Assembly: GCA_900312665.1 (NCBI GenBank)
Contig: ONZQ02000001.1
Coordinates: forward strand, 2,581,248-2,645,247
Source of the DNA: Cephalotrichum gorgonifer
Lineage: Eukaryota > Ascomycota > Sordariomycetes > Microascales > Microascaceae
DNA: 64,000 bases
Reading direction: 5' to 3'
Shown: piece after piece, positions 1 to 10,088 of the stretch
How the letters are laid out: each line of letters begins with the position of its first letter
How positions within the stretch are numbered: the first letter of the stretch is position 1
Made by a program: the position numbers and the translations under genes
Notes under the pieces: generated by a model
Seen by the model: only the letters and a program-made list of their open reading frames with translations
What the model was told of the DNA's origin: nothing
Database searches by the model: none

Positions 1-2
1 AC

Positions 3-458
3 TACGTCATCACGACCTTCACGACCATGATCTGGTCCTCCGCGAAGCCCGAGAACGTCCGCTCCGTCACCGACCGCCTCGTCGACCCCTCCATCCGCGC
101 GAGCCTCCTCGCCGTCTGGGGGCGCGACACCTTCGGCCTCACGGAGAAGGACTACAACGACAGGGTCCAGTGCTACAAGCGGCTCACCAAGGTTTGGGAG
201 AACGGGGTGGTTGGGGCCTCGCACCCCATGGGCGAGGTGTGGGATCAGACCAACACCGTCCTCATAGACGACTCCTTCGAGAAGGCCCGGAGCGAGCCGC
301 ACAACCTCATCGAAATCCCCGAGTTCAGCGGGAATGAGGGCGCCGAGGAGGATATCCTCCCGCAGGTGCACACGTACCTGAATACGTTGTCTATGCAGGG
401 AGATGTGAGCCGGTACATGCGCCAGAATCCTTTCCGCGCGCAGCGGAGGGGGGAATGA
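3..458 (+). CDS. FCP1/NIF-type HAD phosphatase, C-terminal part (5' end outside window)
   Basis: The frame is open from base 3 and ends at a TGA at 456-458, so only the last ~151 residues are present. The piece looks like the C-terminal half of an FCP1-homology (NLI-interacting-factor, CTD-phosphatase-like) domain of the HAD superfamily: a WSSAKPENV stretch followed later by VLIDDSFEKARSEPHN, where the Asp pair corresponds to the late HAD acidic motif that binds Mg2+. Family members dephosphorylate Ser/Thr in proteins, including the RNA polymerase II tail. The catalytic DxDGT-type motif would lie upstream and cannot be checked, so substrate and activity are inferred from the fold only. The ATG at 27 lies inside this domain and is probably not the start. 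A Tim50-like mitochondrial protein is a less likely alternative. Confidence 0.75.
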   Translation, partial: YVITTFTTMIWSSAKPENVRSVTDRLVDPSIRASLLAVWGRDTFGLTEKDYNDRVQCYKRLTKVWENGVVGASHPMGEVWDQTNTVLIDDSFEKARSEPHNLIEIPEFSGNEGAEEDILPQVHTYLNTLSMQGDVSRYMRQNPFRAQRRGE

Positions 459-974
459 ATCACCGTCACCTTCACCCTCGAAGCCGGGGCATCACCGAGT
501 TGAAGCATAGGAGTGTGGGATAGGGGATTCAGCCTGGAGAGTTAACTCGTATTGGGATAAAGCGATCGATACCCCCTCTTTTTAGGATTCGTATCTAGTC
601 ATGGCTCTCTACACAAGAGAATGACTGCATTTATGTTCGTAGAGATATAAATGGGGACTTGGACGAGGTATAGCAAAATAGCGCAAGGCAAATAAAACAG
701 AGTCGTCAAACTTCATCTTTCCATTTTTCATCCTTTCACCCCTTTTGAAAGGCACCGCGTAAACTATGTACATCATCATCATTTTCGCAGGGACCTGCCA
801 TCCCTACTCATAATCCATTATAACCCTTTCCCGTAACCGACCCGAACCCCGTATTCCCCGCGTAACCCAGCTGATAAGAAGTAACAGCTTTTGTTCCGCC
901 CCAGTGTCCCCTTTCCCTAGCCCCTTTCCCTAGCCCCGCACCACGAAAGAAAATGTAAGCTCCGAGTGAGTGGC
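459..974. other. Convergent 3' intergenic region
   Basis: About 0.5 kb between two convergent stop codons. It is comparatively AT-rich around 540-780, as expected for 3' UTRs and polyadenylation signals, with AATAAA-like strings near 690. No supported gene or RNA is visible. Confidence 0.5.
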
Positions 975-2597
975 TTATTTGAAGACCTTGCCAGCGGCGT
1001 GGGGGTACTCCTTGCCGTCAATAACGACGGCGCGGTCCCAGCTCCACTCAGCCTCGAGGAACTTGCGGTCCTCCTCGTTGGTGGGGTCGAGCTTGGTGAA
1101 CTCGTAGCTCTCGTAGTCGGGAGCGACGTCGAAGACGGGCTCGAACTCCTGGCCCCGGATGACGAAAGCACCCTGGATGATGGAGGCGTTGTTCTCGCCG
1201 TAGACGGAGGCGCAACCGAAGAGGTACTTGCGCGACGCCTCCAGGCGGGCGTTGAGGCCACCGATGAGGTTGTTGGACATGAAAGTCAGGGTGAGCTCAT
1301 CGTTGTACTTGTAAGCGGCCTTCCAGATGGAGTACTCGTCGAACTTGATGTTGTCCCAGAACCACTTCAGGGCGTCAGGGGTCTCGCTGTTGGAGTACTG
1401 GCGCTTGAACTCATCAAGAGGGACGCTGGGCTTAGGGAGAAGCTCGCAGGGGTGCTTGGGCTTGGGGGCCTCCTGGGCGGCCGGCTCCTCCTCCTCCGTA
1501 GCCTTGGGGGCAGCGGCGGGGGCGGGCTTGGGGGCAGCCTTCTTCTTCTCCGTCTTGGGGGGGACGTTGGTGAGAGCAGGCGTATCAAGGAGAGTGAGGG
1601 TAGGGGCAACCTCAGCATAGATGGGCTGGGCAGAGATGGTCAGGAACCAACGGGTGAAGTTGGGGAACTGCTCGCGCGCCTCCTTGCCGAAGAAGAACTG
1701 GTAGGCGCGGGCGGCGATTCCGGCGGCGAACAGGTCAGCGAGGGTGATGCGCTCGCCAACCAGGAAGGTGTTGTGAAGGAGGTAGTCCTCGACGACCTGA
1801 ACGAGCTTCAGGGCCTTCTTGGAGCTCTCCTCGACCGCCTTCTTGTTGTAGGGATCCTTGCCAAGGAGGGGTCGGTACCAGCCGCCGAAGGCGGGGAGGA
1901 GCTCCGAGTTGAAGAAGGACATCCACTTCAGGATAGACGCATAGCTACAGATTGTTAGCGTCTGAGTGATGGACGACAATAATCTCAGGACAGATGTGAT
2001 AGGCAACTCACTCCTGCTTGGTCTTACCCAGGAGGGTAGTCTTCTCGTTCTGGGAGGTAACTATAGCTGCCTGTTAGCACCTATGATCTCGAAAGAGAAC
2101 AAACGAGTGATATATAGAAACGGTGCAAAAGGAAATTCAATCGACTGATCAGAAATTTGTTGTCTTGTCCACATGATATACAGTTCAGACAGGGATAACT
2201 TTGGGTCATCATATAGGTCGTTGGGGGTGGTCCTCCGGCGTAATGTGAGAATAGCAAGTATGAGTCAGAACATACCATAGATGGCGATGGCGATGCACTC
2301 AGTGAGGGTGTAGCCATCAGCACCAATGAAGGTGGGAATCTTGCCCAGAGGGTTCGCCGCCTTGTGCTCCTCAGAGAGGTTCTCGAAGTCGGCCTCGACA
2401 ACTGTGAGCCCCAGGCCGTTGGCCTTAGCAACCGCAAGAATGCCGGTGCTGCGGGGGTTTTGCTGGAGTCGGATAGTTCTGTCAGCGAGTATTCTCCCCA
2501 AGATCTAGCCGTCGCCAAGAAAAGGAAAGAAAGAAAAGACGGAAAACACGGAGATGGAGATACTAACCGGAGCAGTGATGAGCTTGCCGAACGACAT
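975..2597 (-). CDS. TEF3/TEF4-like (eEF1G): Elongation factor 1-gamma (eEF1B gamma subunit)
   Basis: Four exons on the minus strand: 2597-2568, 2462-2276, 2060-2012 and 1944-975, together 1236 nt or 411 residues. Every junction has GT-AG ends, and joining restores the family N-terminus (MSFGKLITAPQNPRSTGILA). A thioredoxin-fold GST N-domain (~1-75) and an all-helical GST C-domain (~90-205) come first. A Lys/Pro/Ala/Glu-rich linker (~215-250) follows, then the conserved EF1G C-terminal domain (~252-411, beginning CELLPKPS and containing FWDNIKFDEYSIW). The protein is the scaffold of the eEF1B nucleotide-exchange complex that reloads eEF1A with GTP in the cytosol. The gene is divergent from the uS9m gene, and intron 2 (2275-2061) carries a box C/D snoRNA. 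I am sure of the family; the yeast paralogue naming is loose. Confidence 0.97.
2142..2220 (-). ncRNA. snR38: Intronic box C/D snoRNA, snR38-like
   Basis: It lies within intron 2 (2275-2061) of the eEF1B-gamma gene, on the same strand. A perfect C box ATGATGA is at 2212-2206, a D' box CTGA at 2188-2185 and a D box CTGA at 2152-2149. Short complementary ends CGAC (2220-2217) and GTCG (2145-2142) could form the terminal stem. Directly upstream of D', the 12 nt AGTTATCCCTGT (2200-2189) is the complement of ACAGGGATAACT, a universally conserved peptidyl-transferase-centre segment of the large rRNA. The +5 rule places methylation on the middle G of GGG, which by known yeast numbering is Gm2815, the snR38 target. 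Yeast snR38 is also encoded in the TEF4 (EF1-gamma) intron, so target and host gene agree. The exact ends are inferred. Confidence 0.88.
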
Positions 2598-2952
2598 ATT
2601 GGCAAATAATTAAATGGTTGTAAGGGAAGTGTTACTGGGAGGAAAGAAGAGAAAGAAGGGAGAGAACATGAGTTTGCGCCATCGGCAGAATTTATTTTAT
2701 GGTGGAGGAAAATTTCCAGGCATTTCCAATGTTCCCCGCACCACCCCCTCCGCCCGCTGTGGCAACGATGGCAGGGCAACGACAGTGGCTGGTGGCTAGT
2801 GGATAGTGGCTAGTGCGGCTGTCTGGCCACGCACGGACCCTGGACGTCGGTCAATTTCTGCATCTCGGAAGCTTCAAACTCGGACACGCACACGTCGAAC
2901 CAACCACACCATCCTCGGAACGGACCATGCTATCGCGCAAGCCCGCGCCACA
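2598..2952. promoter_or_regulatory. Divergent promoter, eEF1B-gamma / uS9m
   Basis: This 355-bp interval separates two oppositely transcribed translation genes. It holds a direct repeat of the 10-mer GTGGCTAGTG at 2792-2801 and 2806-2815 (14-bp period), preceded by related GTGGCTGG at 2785-2792. A bidirectional regulatory element is an inference from position and repetition only. Confidence 0.4.
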
Positions 2953-3978
2953 ATGAACGTCTTCAGCTTCTCGGCGCGGCATCTACGATGTATACGACAT
3001 AATAGGACCCCCCAATGGGCAGTGCCCGTGGCCCGGCCGCTGACCCGGGGTCTACAGACTGAGAGCATCGGTGGCACCGAAGAAAAGGCCATTGAGGAGC
3101 TCGCTCAGAGCGGCGCTCTCGACATGGCCTCCATCATGGCCGCCCCGGAACTCCAGCTGTCCAAGATCCGATACGCCCGCCCCGTCCCCGCCTCGCCCTC
3201 CTATTTCTCCCGGACCCCCCAATTCAACGACGAGTTCGTCAACGTCCAGACACTCCTGACGAGATACCTGGATCTCCCTACCGTTCCCACCTCCGAAGCG
3301 CCCCGAGTCGCGTGGAAGTCGCTCGAGTCCTATCGGGCCTTCACGGGAGAGCACGTCAAGGCGTCGCAGTTCGGGAAAGCTCTCCAGATCGCTAAGAGGC
3401 TGAACACGATCAACCCTGCACTTGCGCCGAAGGAGGTCAGGGACGCACTGGACATATGGGCGAGGGATATCGACCCGTTCGGCAACAAGCCGAAGCCGAT
3501 CCCCATCGACAGGTTTGGGCGTGCTGTGGGTGTGGGGAAGCGGAAGGAGGCCGTGGCCAGGGCGTGGGTCGTTGAGGGGACTGGCGAGATCTTGATCAAC
3601 GGGAAGACTCTGAGCGAAGCGTTCGGGCGGATACACGACCGCGAGAGTGCTGTGTGGGCTCTCTACGCGACGAACCGGATGGACAAGTACAATGTGTGGG
3701 CGCGTGTGGAAGGTGGCGGCCCTACTGGGCAGGCCGAAGCTATGACTTTGGCCTTGGCGAAGGCTCTCCTAGCCCACGAACCTGATCTCAAACCCGCCCT
3801 CCGACGAGGTAAGCCCAAGGTCCCACCCTTAGCCACTCTGCTCGCCCTATATACCGCATACCATACTAACGCGTTCCATCTAATAGCTGGCTGTGTAACG
3901 AGGGATCCCAGAGAAGTCGAAAGGAAGAAGGCTGGTCATGTCAAGGCCAGGAAGAGGCCAGCTTGGAACAAGCGATAA
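2953..3978 (+). CDS. MRPS9: Mitochondrial small-subunit ribosomal protein uS9m
   Basis: Two exons, 2953-3808 and 3887-3978, give 315 residues. The intron (3809-3886, 78 nt) has GTAAGC...TAATAG ends and a perfect TACTAAC branch site at 3864-3870. The N-terminus has a basic, Arg-rich mitochondrial presequence. A fungal linker follows, and the uS9 fold occupies the C-terminal third: VGKRKEAVARAW near residue 193, the G-G-G-P-T-G-Q-A loop, and a Lys/Arg-rich tail ending ARKRPAWNKR that in bacterial S9 reaches the tRNA in the P site. An in-frame ATG at 2806 would add 49 residues, but 2953 begins the presequence-like segment and is preferred. The intron is a multiple of three and has no stop, so retention would insert 26 residues just before the functional tail. 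Confidence 0.95.
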   Translation: MNVFSFSARHLRCIRHNRTPQWAVPVARPLTRGLQTESIGGTEEKAIEELAQSGALDMASIMAAPELQLSKIRYARPVPASPSYFSRTPQFNDEFVNVQTLLTRYLDLPTVPTSEAPRVAWKSLESYRAFTGEHVKASQFGKALQIAKRLNTINPALAPKEVRDALDIWARDIDPFGNKPKPIPIDRFGRAVGVGKRKEAVARAWVVEGTGEILINGKTLSEAFGRIHDRESAVWALYATNRMDKYNVWARVEGGGPTGQAEAMTLALAKALLAHEPDLKPALRRGKPKVPPLATLLALYTAYHTNAFHLIAGCVTRDPREVERKKAGHVKARKRPAWNKR

Positions 3979-6951
3979 GCCACCCGCCTGTCCGGGGGAA
4001 TGCGACATATGGCATGTCACATACCGTACCCGCAGCGGGAGCACTCAGTTATCCCAGTCATGTAATTCTAGCGGGGCATTCAAAGTTCCAATGTACTATC
4101 AGTTACGCTACCTACAAATACAGGTGCCATGATTCCCCATTCTGCTTTCCCCAGGGCGCCATGTGCAAGCCCCGGTTCTGTCCGGAGCCCTTGTTCATGG
4201 GCCACTACAATTTCCTGCGCTAAAGTGGCCCGCACTCTGAGAAGCCACATGCCACAAGGCTGTGACGGGATCTGAAAACTTCACATGTTCGGGGGTTCTC
4301 ATGCTCGTTTCACGGGCCAGCGGAGCTCCAGGGAACCATGGTCGGGCTCCCACCACTCGTCGTAGCCATCCCTGCATTAGTTGTTGGCCAGATACAACCG
4401 CCTGGCTACTGACACCCGTGCCTAACCATGGCGCTGCTAAGACCAGATGCGAGGGCATCCAGGGCAAAGGCATTCGGGGTTGCTGCTTCCGGAGTGTGAC
4501 GGACGCCTGCGTGCGGGACTGTTCGAGCAAGCGACACTGGTGGGACAGGAAGGCGGGCGTGATGACGTCCACGCAGAACGCCAGCGCTGCCCCTTTACCG
4601 TTCTCACGGCCTTCATATTTGCAGAGAGACATACAGCCCATCCCAGCTCAGCAGCGCGTGTACCGAGTTGTTTTTGGCCGGATGGTAGGGGCTAGATACA
4701 GCTACTTGAACAGGGCGTGGACAATCTAGCGAAAGGGCAGATAACCTTTTTTTGCAGATCCGTAGGTCGAGCAGGCACCCCTTGGGATCAAGTTCCCATG
4801 CAATACCGACCAGGGTTGCCACCTCATGTCACACTGCTTGAACGTAAGAACCGCTGCCTCATGAAGCCCAAAACGTAATCCGGCATGATGCGGGCATATC
4901 CGCAGGGTTGAAAGGCGGCGGTCTAAGTGCAAACATGGTTGTAGTCTGTTTGAGGAAACAGGGAGGGAGGATGGCGTATATGCCGCGCTTAATATATGGC
5001 GGGATTATTACTACCACCAAAACAAACGGACATTCCAGGATTACCAGGCCTGAAATCCGCGCTTCCTCTGGAATATGCCGTACGCTAAAGACGGGCAGGG
5101 CACATGGGAGGGTGTTGTCAGCTTGCTTATCCACGGGAATGGATCCAGCCATGCAAGGCACAGACGGTAATATCGACCTGGGGCCACCCGCATCTTTTAG
5201 AGTGGTTCGAAAGGGGTCGAAGGAATACGACTGACGTTTCAGACCCATACTTTAATGTCGTTACTCCGGTGTTCCGCGCCTTCTTCCGTTCTCAGTGGTA
5301 TATAGCCGTAAAGCCAGAGATGAAGCGCGGACCGTCAGTCAAAGCTGCAGGGGATGGCACATTCGCGTTCCGAAACCCTCAGGAAGAGGGGGTGGATGGT
5401 AAAACTGAAAACCCGGTCAACCAAAAGCAAAAGAAAAGCGTACCCTAGAACGAAAGAAGAGGAAGAAAGAAGAGGGAAAAGGAAACGGAACTAGGCATGA
5501 ACTGGATGGATTTCGTGGTGGCTGCGGCTCGACGCAGAGACCAGGTGATCCAAACGTGTGTACTGCGAGTATGCCTCCACCGAACAACGCCTGCTGCGAG
5601 TAGTCGGAGGATCGTGGCGATCGCTGCATATGCATTGGACGTGCGCACTCGGCGATGCTCCCAACAGCCGCCTCATTGCAACGTCGTGGCTATGATCCGC
5701 AAATTCGGCGCCCATCATTTGGATGAAACCACCCGCCCTCGCTTTTCTCCCCCCTTTCCGGTCCAAGATCTCTCACAATAATGGATGGATAGGGAATGAC
5801 TAGCATCATGGGAGAAGATATCAGATTAGGTTGATCCGGAAAACTGGCGAGCCTCTCCGGTGCCACTGGGGAGTGACGGAACAAGGCGAGTCCCGGTCAG
5901 TATGAAGGGGAGCGAGTACATGTAGAATGAAGGTCGTCTTCGACGGCGGGGCATAGGGAGGCAGACCAGCTCAGGGGCATTTTGCTGTAAACTCCATTCG
6001 AGAGAGGAAGCAAAGGCATGCTGCATGAACACCAGCTCCGGCTTCAGGGTGTGGACATGTCTTTTCCCCGTACTCCGTATTACTCGCACTATTATACAAT
6101 TACTCGTACCTCGCCGGTATCCGACGGTCCATCGTAGCTTCCGTGTTTATGCCCGTGAGATTCAAACAGCATTGGCCTTACTTGCGTTACGTACCACCGA
6201 TCACCAGAGGGAAGGAACCATGGGCCATTCGAGTATCTTTGCCGCAAAGTTTCGATCCACCCCGGCTAGGTGCAGTGAGTCTGTCTGCCAGTTCATGTTA
6301 TTACGAGTAGTATTATTATCCATGTACCGCAGCGGAAGAGATATTATACCGAACCAGTAAATGCGACCGACAAGTATGGACTAGCGGCCGATCATATACA
6401 AGTACAAATATACATACAAGTACGGAGGACAGCCTGCAGATTCAATCCAGATGAAGGCATGGGGCCAGATGAACGACCCAGTCCTTCCTTCGCCCGGTAC
6501 TACGAGTACCTGTACCAATACCACTACTAGTACCAGTACATGCGCATGTAAGGAGCGCATGCTTCTGTTCCATCTGGGTCCGATGCAGGTATGCGCGTCA
6601 GTTGGGTTCCACCGAGCTGTCTCACATGCAGGTACGCCTAACGTTACTTGTTCAGAAGCACTTAGCTTGCAGAAAGGTTTTCGGGAAGATTTCCAAGAGG
6701 GGTTTGCTAGCAGCATGCGAGCGGTGCGTTCGGCTCCTAGATGGTATGGGGAAAACTTGTATCATCTCCGTCCCCCCCGTCCCTTCCCCCAACAAAGATC
6801 AAAACCTAGTCCTTCCCTGTTTACCTGTGACTGAGGGCTTTCTTCTGTGTCTCTCGTGTTTTTTTTTCACCCCCTAGCTGGAGAGCAATGATTGGGCAGA
6901 GGTAGAAGTACAGGCCATGCAGGGACGCATATGCACGGCTACGGAGTTCAT

Positions 6952-6973
6952 GTGTTTGTACATGTACAAACAC
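6952..6973. repeat. 22-bp perfect palindrome
   Basis: The half-site GTGTTTGTACA is followed immediately by its exact reverse complement TGTACAAACAC, with no spacer. It could be a dimeric transcription-factor site or simply part of the GTAC-rich repeat landscape of this region. No gene lies within 2.9 kb. Confidence 0.85.
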
Positions 6974-9900
6974 CCTCCTGGCAAGAGATAAACTCGATGG
7001 GGGAAAGGCGTAGGTTTCATTGCTACCAGCACCCTGGTCAATTTGGGAAGGGGTGGCTCAGGTTCTTTCAACGACACTCCTTCAAACTTCCCACTCATAT
7101 GGATCCCCTGTCCTCCCAACATGGTTCAAGGGTCTTATTTTTAACATCAGAAAGCCCCCGCAACCCCTCTCATCAATCATCCCCGCCCCGCCAGCGGACG
7201 AGGGTAATACTGGCACTTTTATCTAATTTTCCGGCCCTAGCAAAATGTGGAGATGATGTGATGATTTCTACGAGTGCTAGCGGGTGGTGCGTGCTCGAAT
7301 ACATTTTCTAGGGCGAACATGCAACCAAGACCCGTGTCGGGCAGACCTCCAAAAGGGAATAACTTTTGGCCCATGGACTGGATGCCCTGGACCGGGGGAA
7401 GCATCGAGATTTCTCGTGTCTCTCGGGATGGATTCGTACTTCTCTCCGCCGCCTCCTTGTCGGGCGGGCGGGCGGAGGTTGGGTGTCCTTGGATGGCTCA
7501 AAATGCGGAGAAGGAAGGAATAATCTTCTTGCCCCTCGAAGGGCCAAATTCTGCCTTTCCGTGGGGACCACAACGTGGGAGCCCCAACGGAGCATGGTCC
7601 CGAACAGGCATGGCCACGCCATGACACCCCCCCGCCTCGGCGTCTCAAATATGCAGGGCCAGATGCAGGACCGGATAGGCTCCACCGACCATCAAGGCTG
7701 ATGCAAGAGATGGGTCGCCCCCATAATCTCAAGAATCGTGAAAAATCCTACCCCTTTCATGCCCAGAGGAAGGATTGCTGGTTGCTAATGCCAGTCTTCA
7801 CCCCTTCCCCCCTCCCTCTTCCATTCTCCCGCGGCGTGTGGAGATGTGGAGAGGCAGCAATAGCCAAGCAGGAGACTGCGATCCTTTAGCAGATTCCCCA
7901 CCAAGGGTCCTTGTTGCGGAAGGCCATACAAGTAAATGTTCTTCTGTGCTTTTCCACCGTCCTTCGATACCCCACCTACAACACTGCCCGGCTCGGTTGG
8001 TGGAGCTAATACCGAAACGGGGGGAGGGCGAAGGAATCCCCCGATGATTGGCTCTCGTTGTCTCAGTAGAATATTCGATACCCCTGCCTGGCTCGGGGAA
8101 CAAGAGCTGAAAATTATTTGGAGTACGGAGTACGTACTTCCTACTTGAATTAAATGATTTCTTCACCAGCTTACCCATGTATTCGTCCTGCCGCGGTTAG
8201 ATGAGCATTCTGCTTGTACACTAATGTCCTCCGACCCAGATTGGTCTCCCCGACTCTTTCAGACCTAGCAAACATGTCAAACAGAGGGCCTGTTACATGT
8301 CGGAGATTGCCATAGTTATCGTAATGGGGAACGGCCGACCTTCCGCCGAAGGGCATAACACTTGCGCGGTCTGGTGGGTGTTCCCGAATACAAGCACACG
8401 TATGGTACGAGTTACCATGGGTTGCTGCTGGTACGGCTCTGTCACAACCGAGCTTAGGTTCGTCTTTTGCCCAGAATACAAGTACAAATAGTACCGAAGA
8501 GACGGACCAAACTCCCTGGGCCAAGGGATGTATGATAAAAACCAAATGGAGCCAGGGAACTAATATGATCGGGATCAGGAGCACATCCGTTTGGTAAGTT
8601 GATAGCATTATATACTGAGCACGGACGCTGCAGCCAAACTAAGATCGAAGGGGGAGAACAAAAAAGAAGGAGGAGTGGGGATATTAACTTGCACATTGCG
8701 CCCGGGAAGGAGGAGGGAAGGGGGGCATGTGTGAGTGTCGTCAGACCCCTTCGGCTATGGAGCTCTGGCATATGGGGCAGAGGAGACAGCAATATTATCT
8801 TCCCAACCTAAAGCCTGCAATACCGAGGGATTTACCAAGAAGATCTCGAATCGAGTAACACACCTTCGTTGTGAAGTATTTTAGGACTACCGCAGCCTCT
8901 TAACACAACACAATCAGCCAAGGAGCAGCTACCGAGCAGCCCCGGCTTCATGTATGAGCAGTTGTGGTAGGACGGAAACCTCTTAAGGTGAGTATTCTCA
9001 AGCGGATCCGCCTCTCTCTGGCCTTCCGCCCGCAACTTACTTGAAGCATCAAGCTCGCCCCAAGAATTTTTCCCCCCTCAAAAAAGGAGACTTATACCAT
9101 ACCCGAAGCTATATCTAACCAAGATTTTATTCGATCCTCCCCAACCCAGACCTTGACCCCGACTCCGACCCTATAAACACCAGAATAAGGCGAACAGTCG
9201 ATCACACCAGATACCAAGCCGACAGAATCTCACACCCGGCACGGTTGACGTATGAGAACGACATCAGTCACCCACAGCTTCTCTCCATGTCCTCAAGACC
9301 CTTCCATGGGATTGGACTAGTTTATATCTCCTTGTTCCCTGTCCCCGCCTCGAACTCTTTGATCTCTCTTGGGAGACTTATCTCGCCTTATTGCCGTCCG
9401 CCTGTCGACTAGGGATCCTCGCCTCCCCTCTTCCCAATCAGCTGTAAGTTAAATTGCAGCATCATCCCCTAGGCCTTCCTAGCCCTTTTCATACGCCAGA
9501 CACAAGGGCGCACATCCCCGCCTCTTTTGCTATAGTAGCAAGTTGCATACGAGTACATCGCGGCTTACATGGTGAAGAAACTTCTTTGCCGTACGATACT
9601 CGTACCTGCGTCCTGACAAACCTTACTAGTAGAGTGACTTACTTTACTCTTTGTACCTGTGCTCCACCAAGGCGACCCATCCACGTGCGCTCTACGCCAA
9701 ACTCAAACGCCACATCAGAGCTAGTATACGAAGCAATTTGAGTTCATCTTTGAGCAGAAGACCCCGCTGTCTTGCGACTTGGCACACACCCTCTCAACTC
9801 CGTCCGACTCGCCTCTGCCTCATTGACTCACGGCAGTCATCGAGCATGTTCGAGGTGAGATAAACGTCTTCCATTCGTTATATAGGCGTTCGTTTTTACT

Positions 9901-10068
9901 GCGCTGGTCAGTGTTTGCTTTGATCTCATACCTGCACAAGTACTATCTCCGACCCTGGGGGATTGTATGAGTATGTTGTCCCCTTACACGATGCCCTAGG
10001 TACAACCAGCTACTTGCAGGATTTCCCGCCTGCTCCGGTTGCTCGTACACAGACACTCTCAAACTCCA

Positions 10069-10088
10069 TACTCGTATGCATACGAGTA
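10069..10088. repeat. 20-bp perfect palindrome, TACTCGTA family
   Basis: TACTCGTATGCATACGAGTA reads identically on both strands and is followed directly by CAAGTACA. It consists of two inverted TACTCGTA words around a central GC, so it is a dimer of the motif dispersed through this region. Confidence 0.85.

Noticed and set aside
966..1958. 330-codon plus-strand frame over eEF1B-gamma
   Set aside because: Antisense shadow of a strongly codon-biased gene; low-complexity Gly/Leu/Val/Glu composition.
2806..2952. Upstream in-frame start of uS9m
   Set aside because: Would add 49 residues of unconserved sequence before a good mitochondrial presequence beginning at 2953.
4262..4729. 155-codon frame in the 8-kb gene-free zone
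   Set aside because: Composition is random-like with scattered Cys/Trp, no domain, no splice partners and no codon bias resembling the neighbours.
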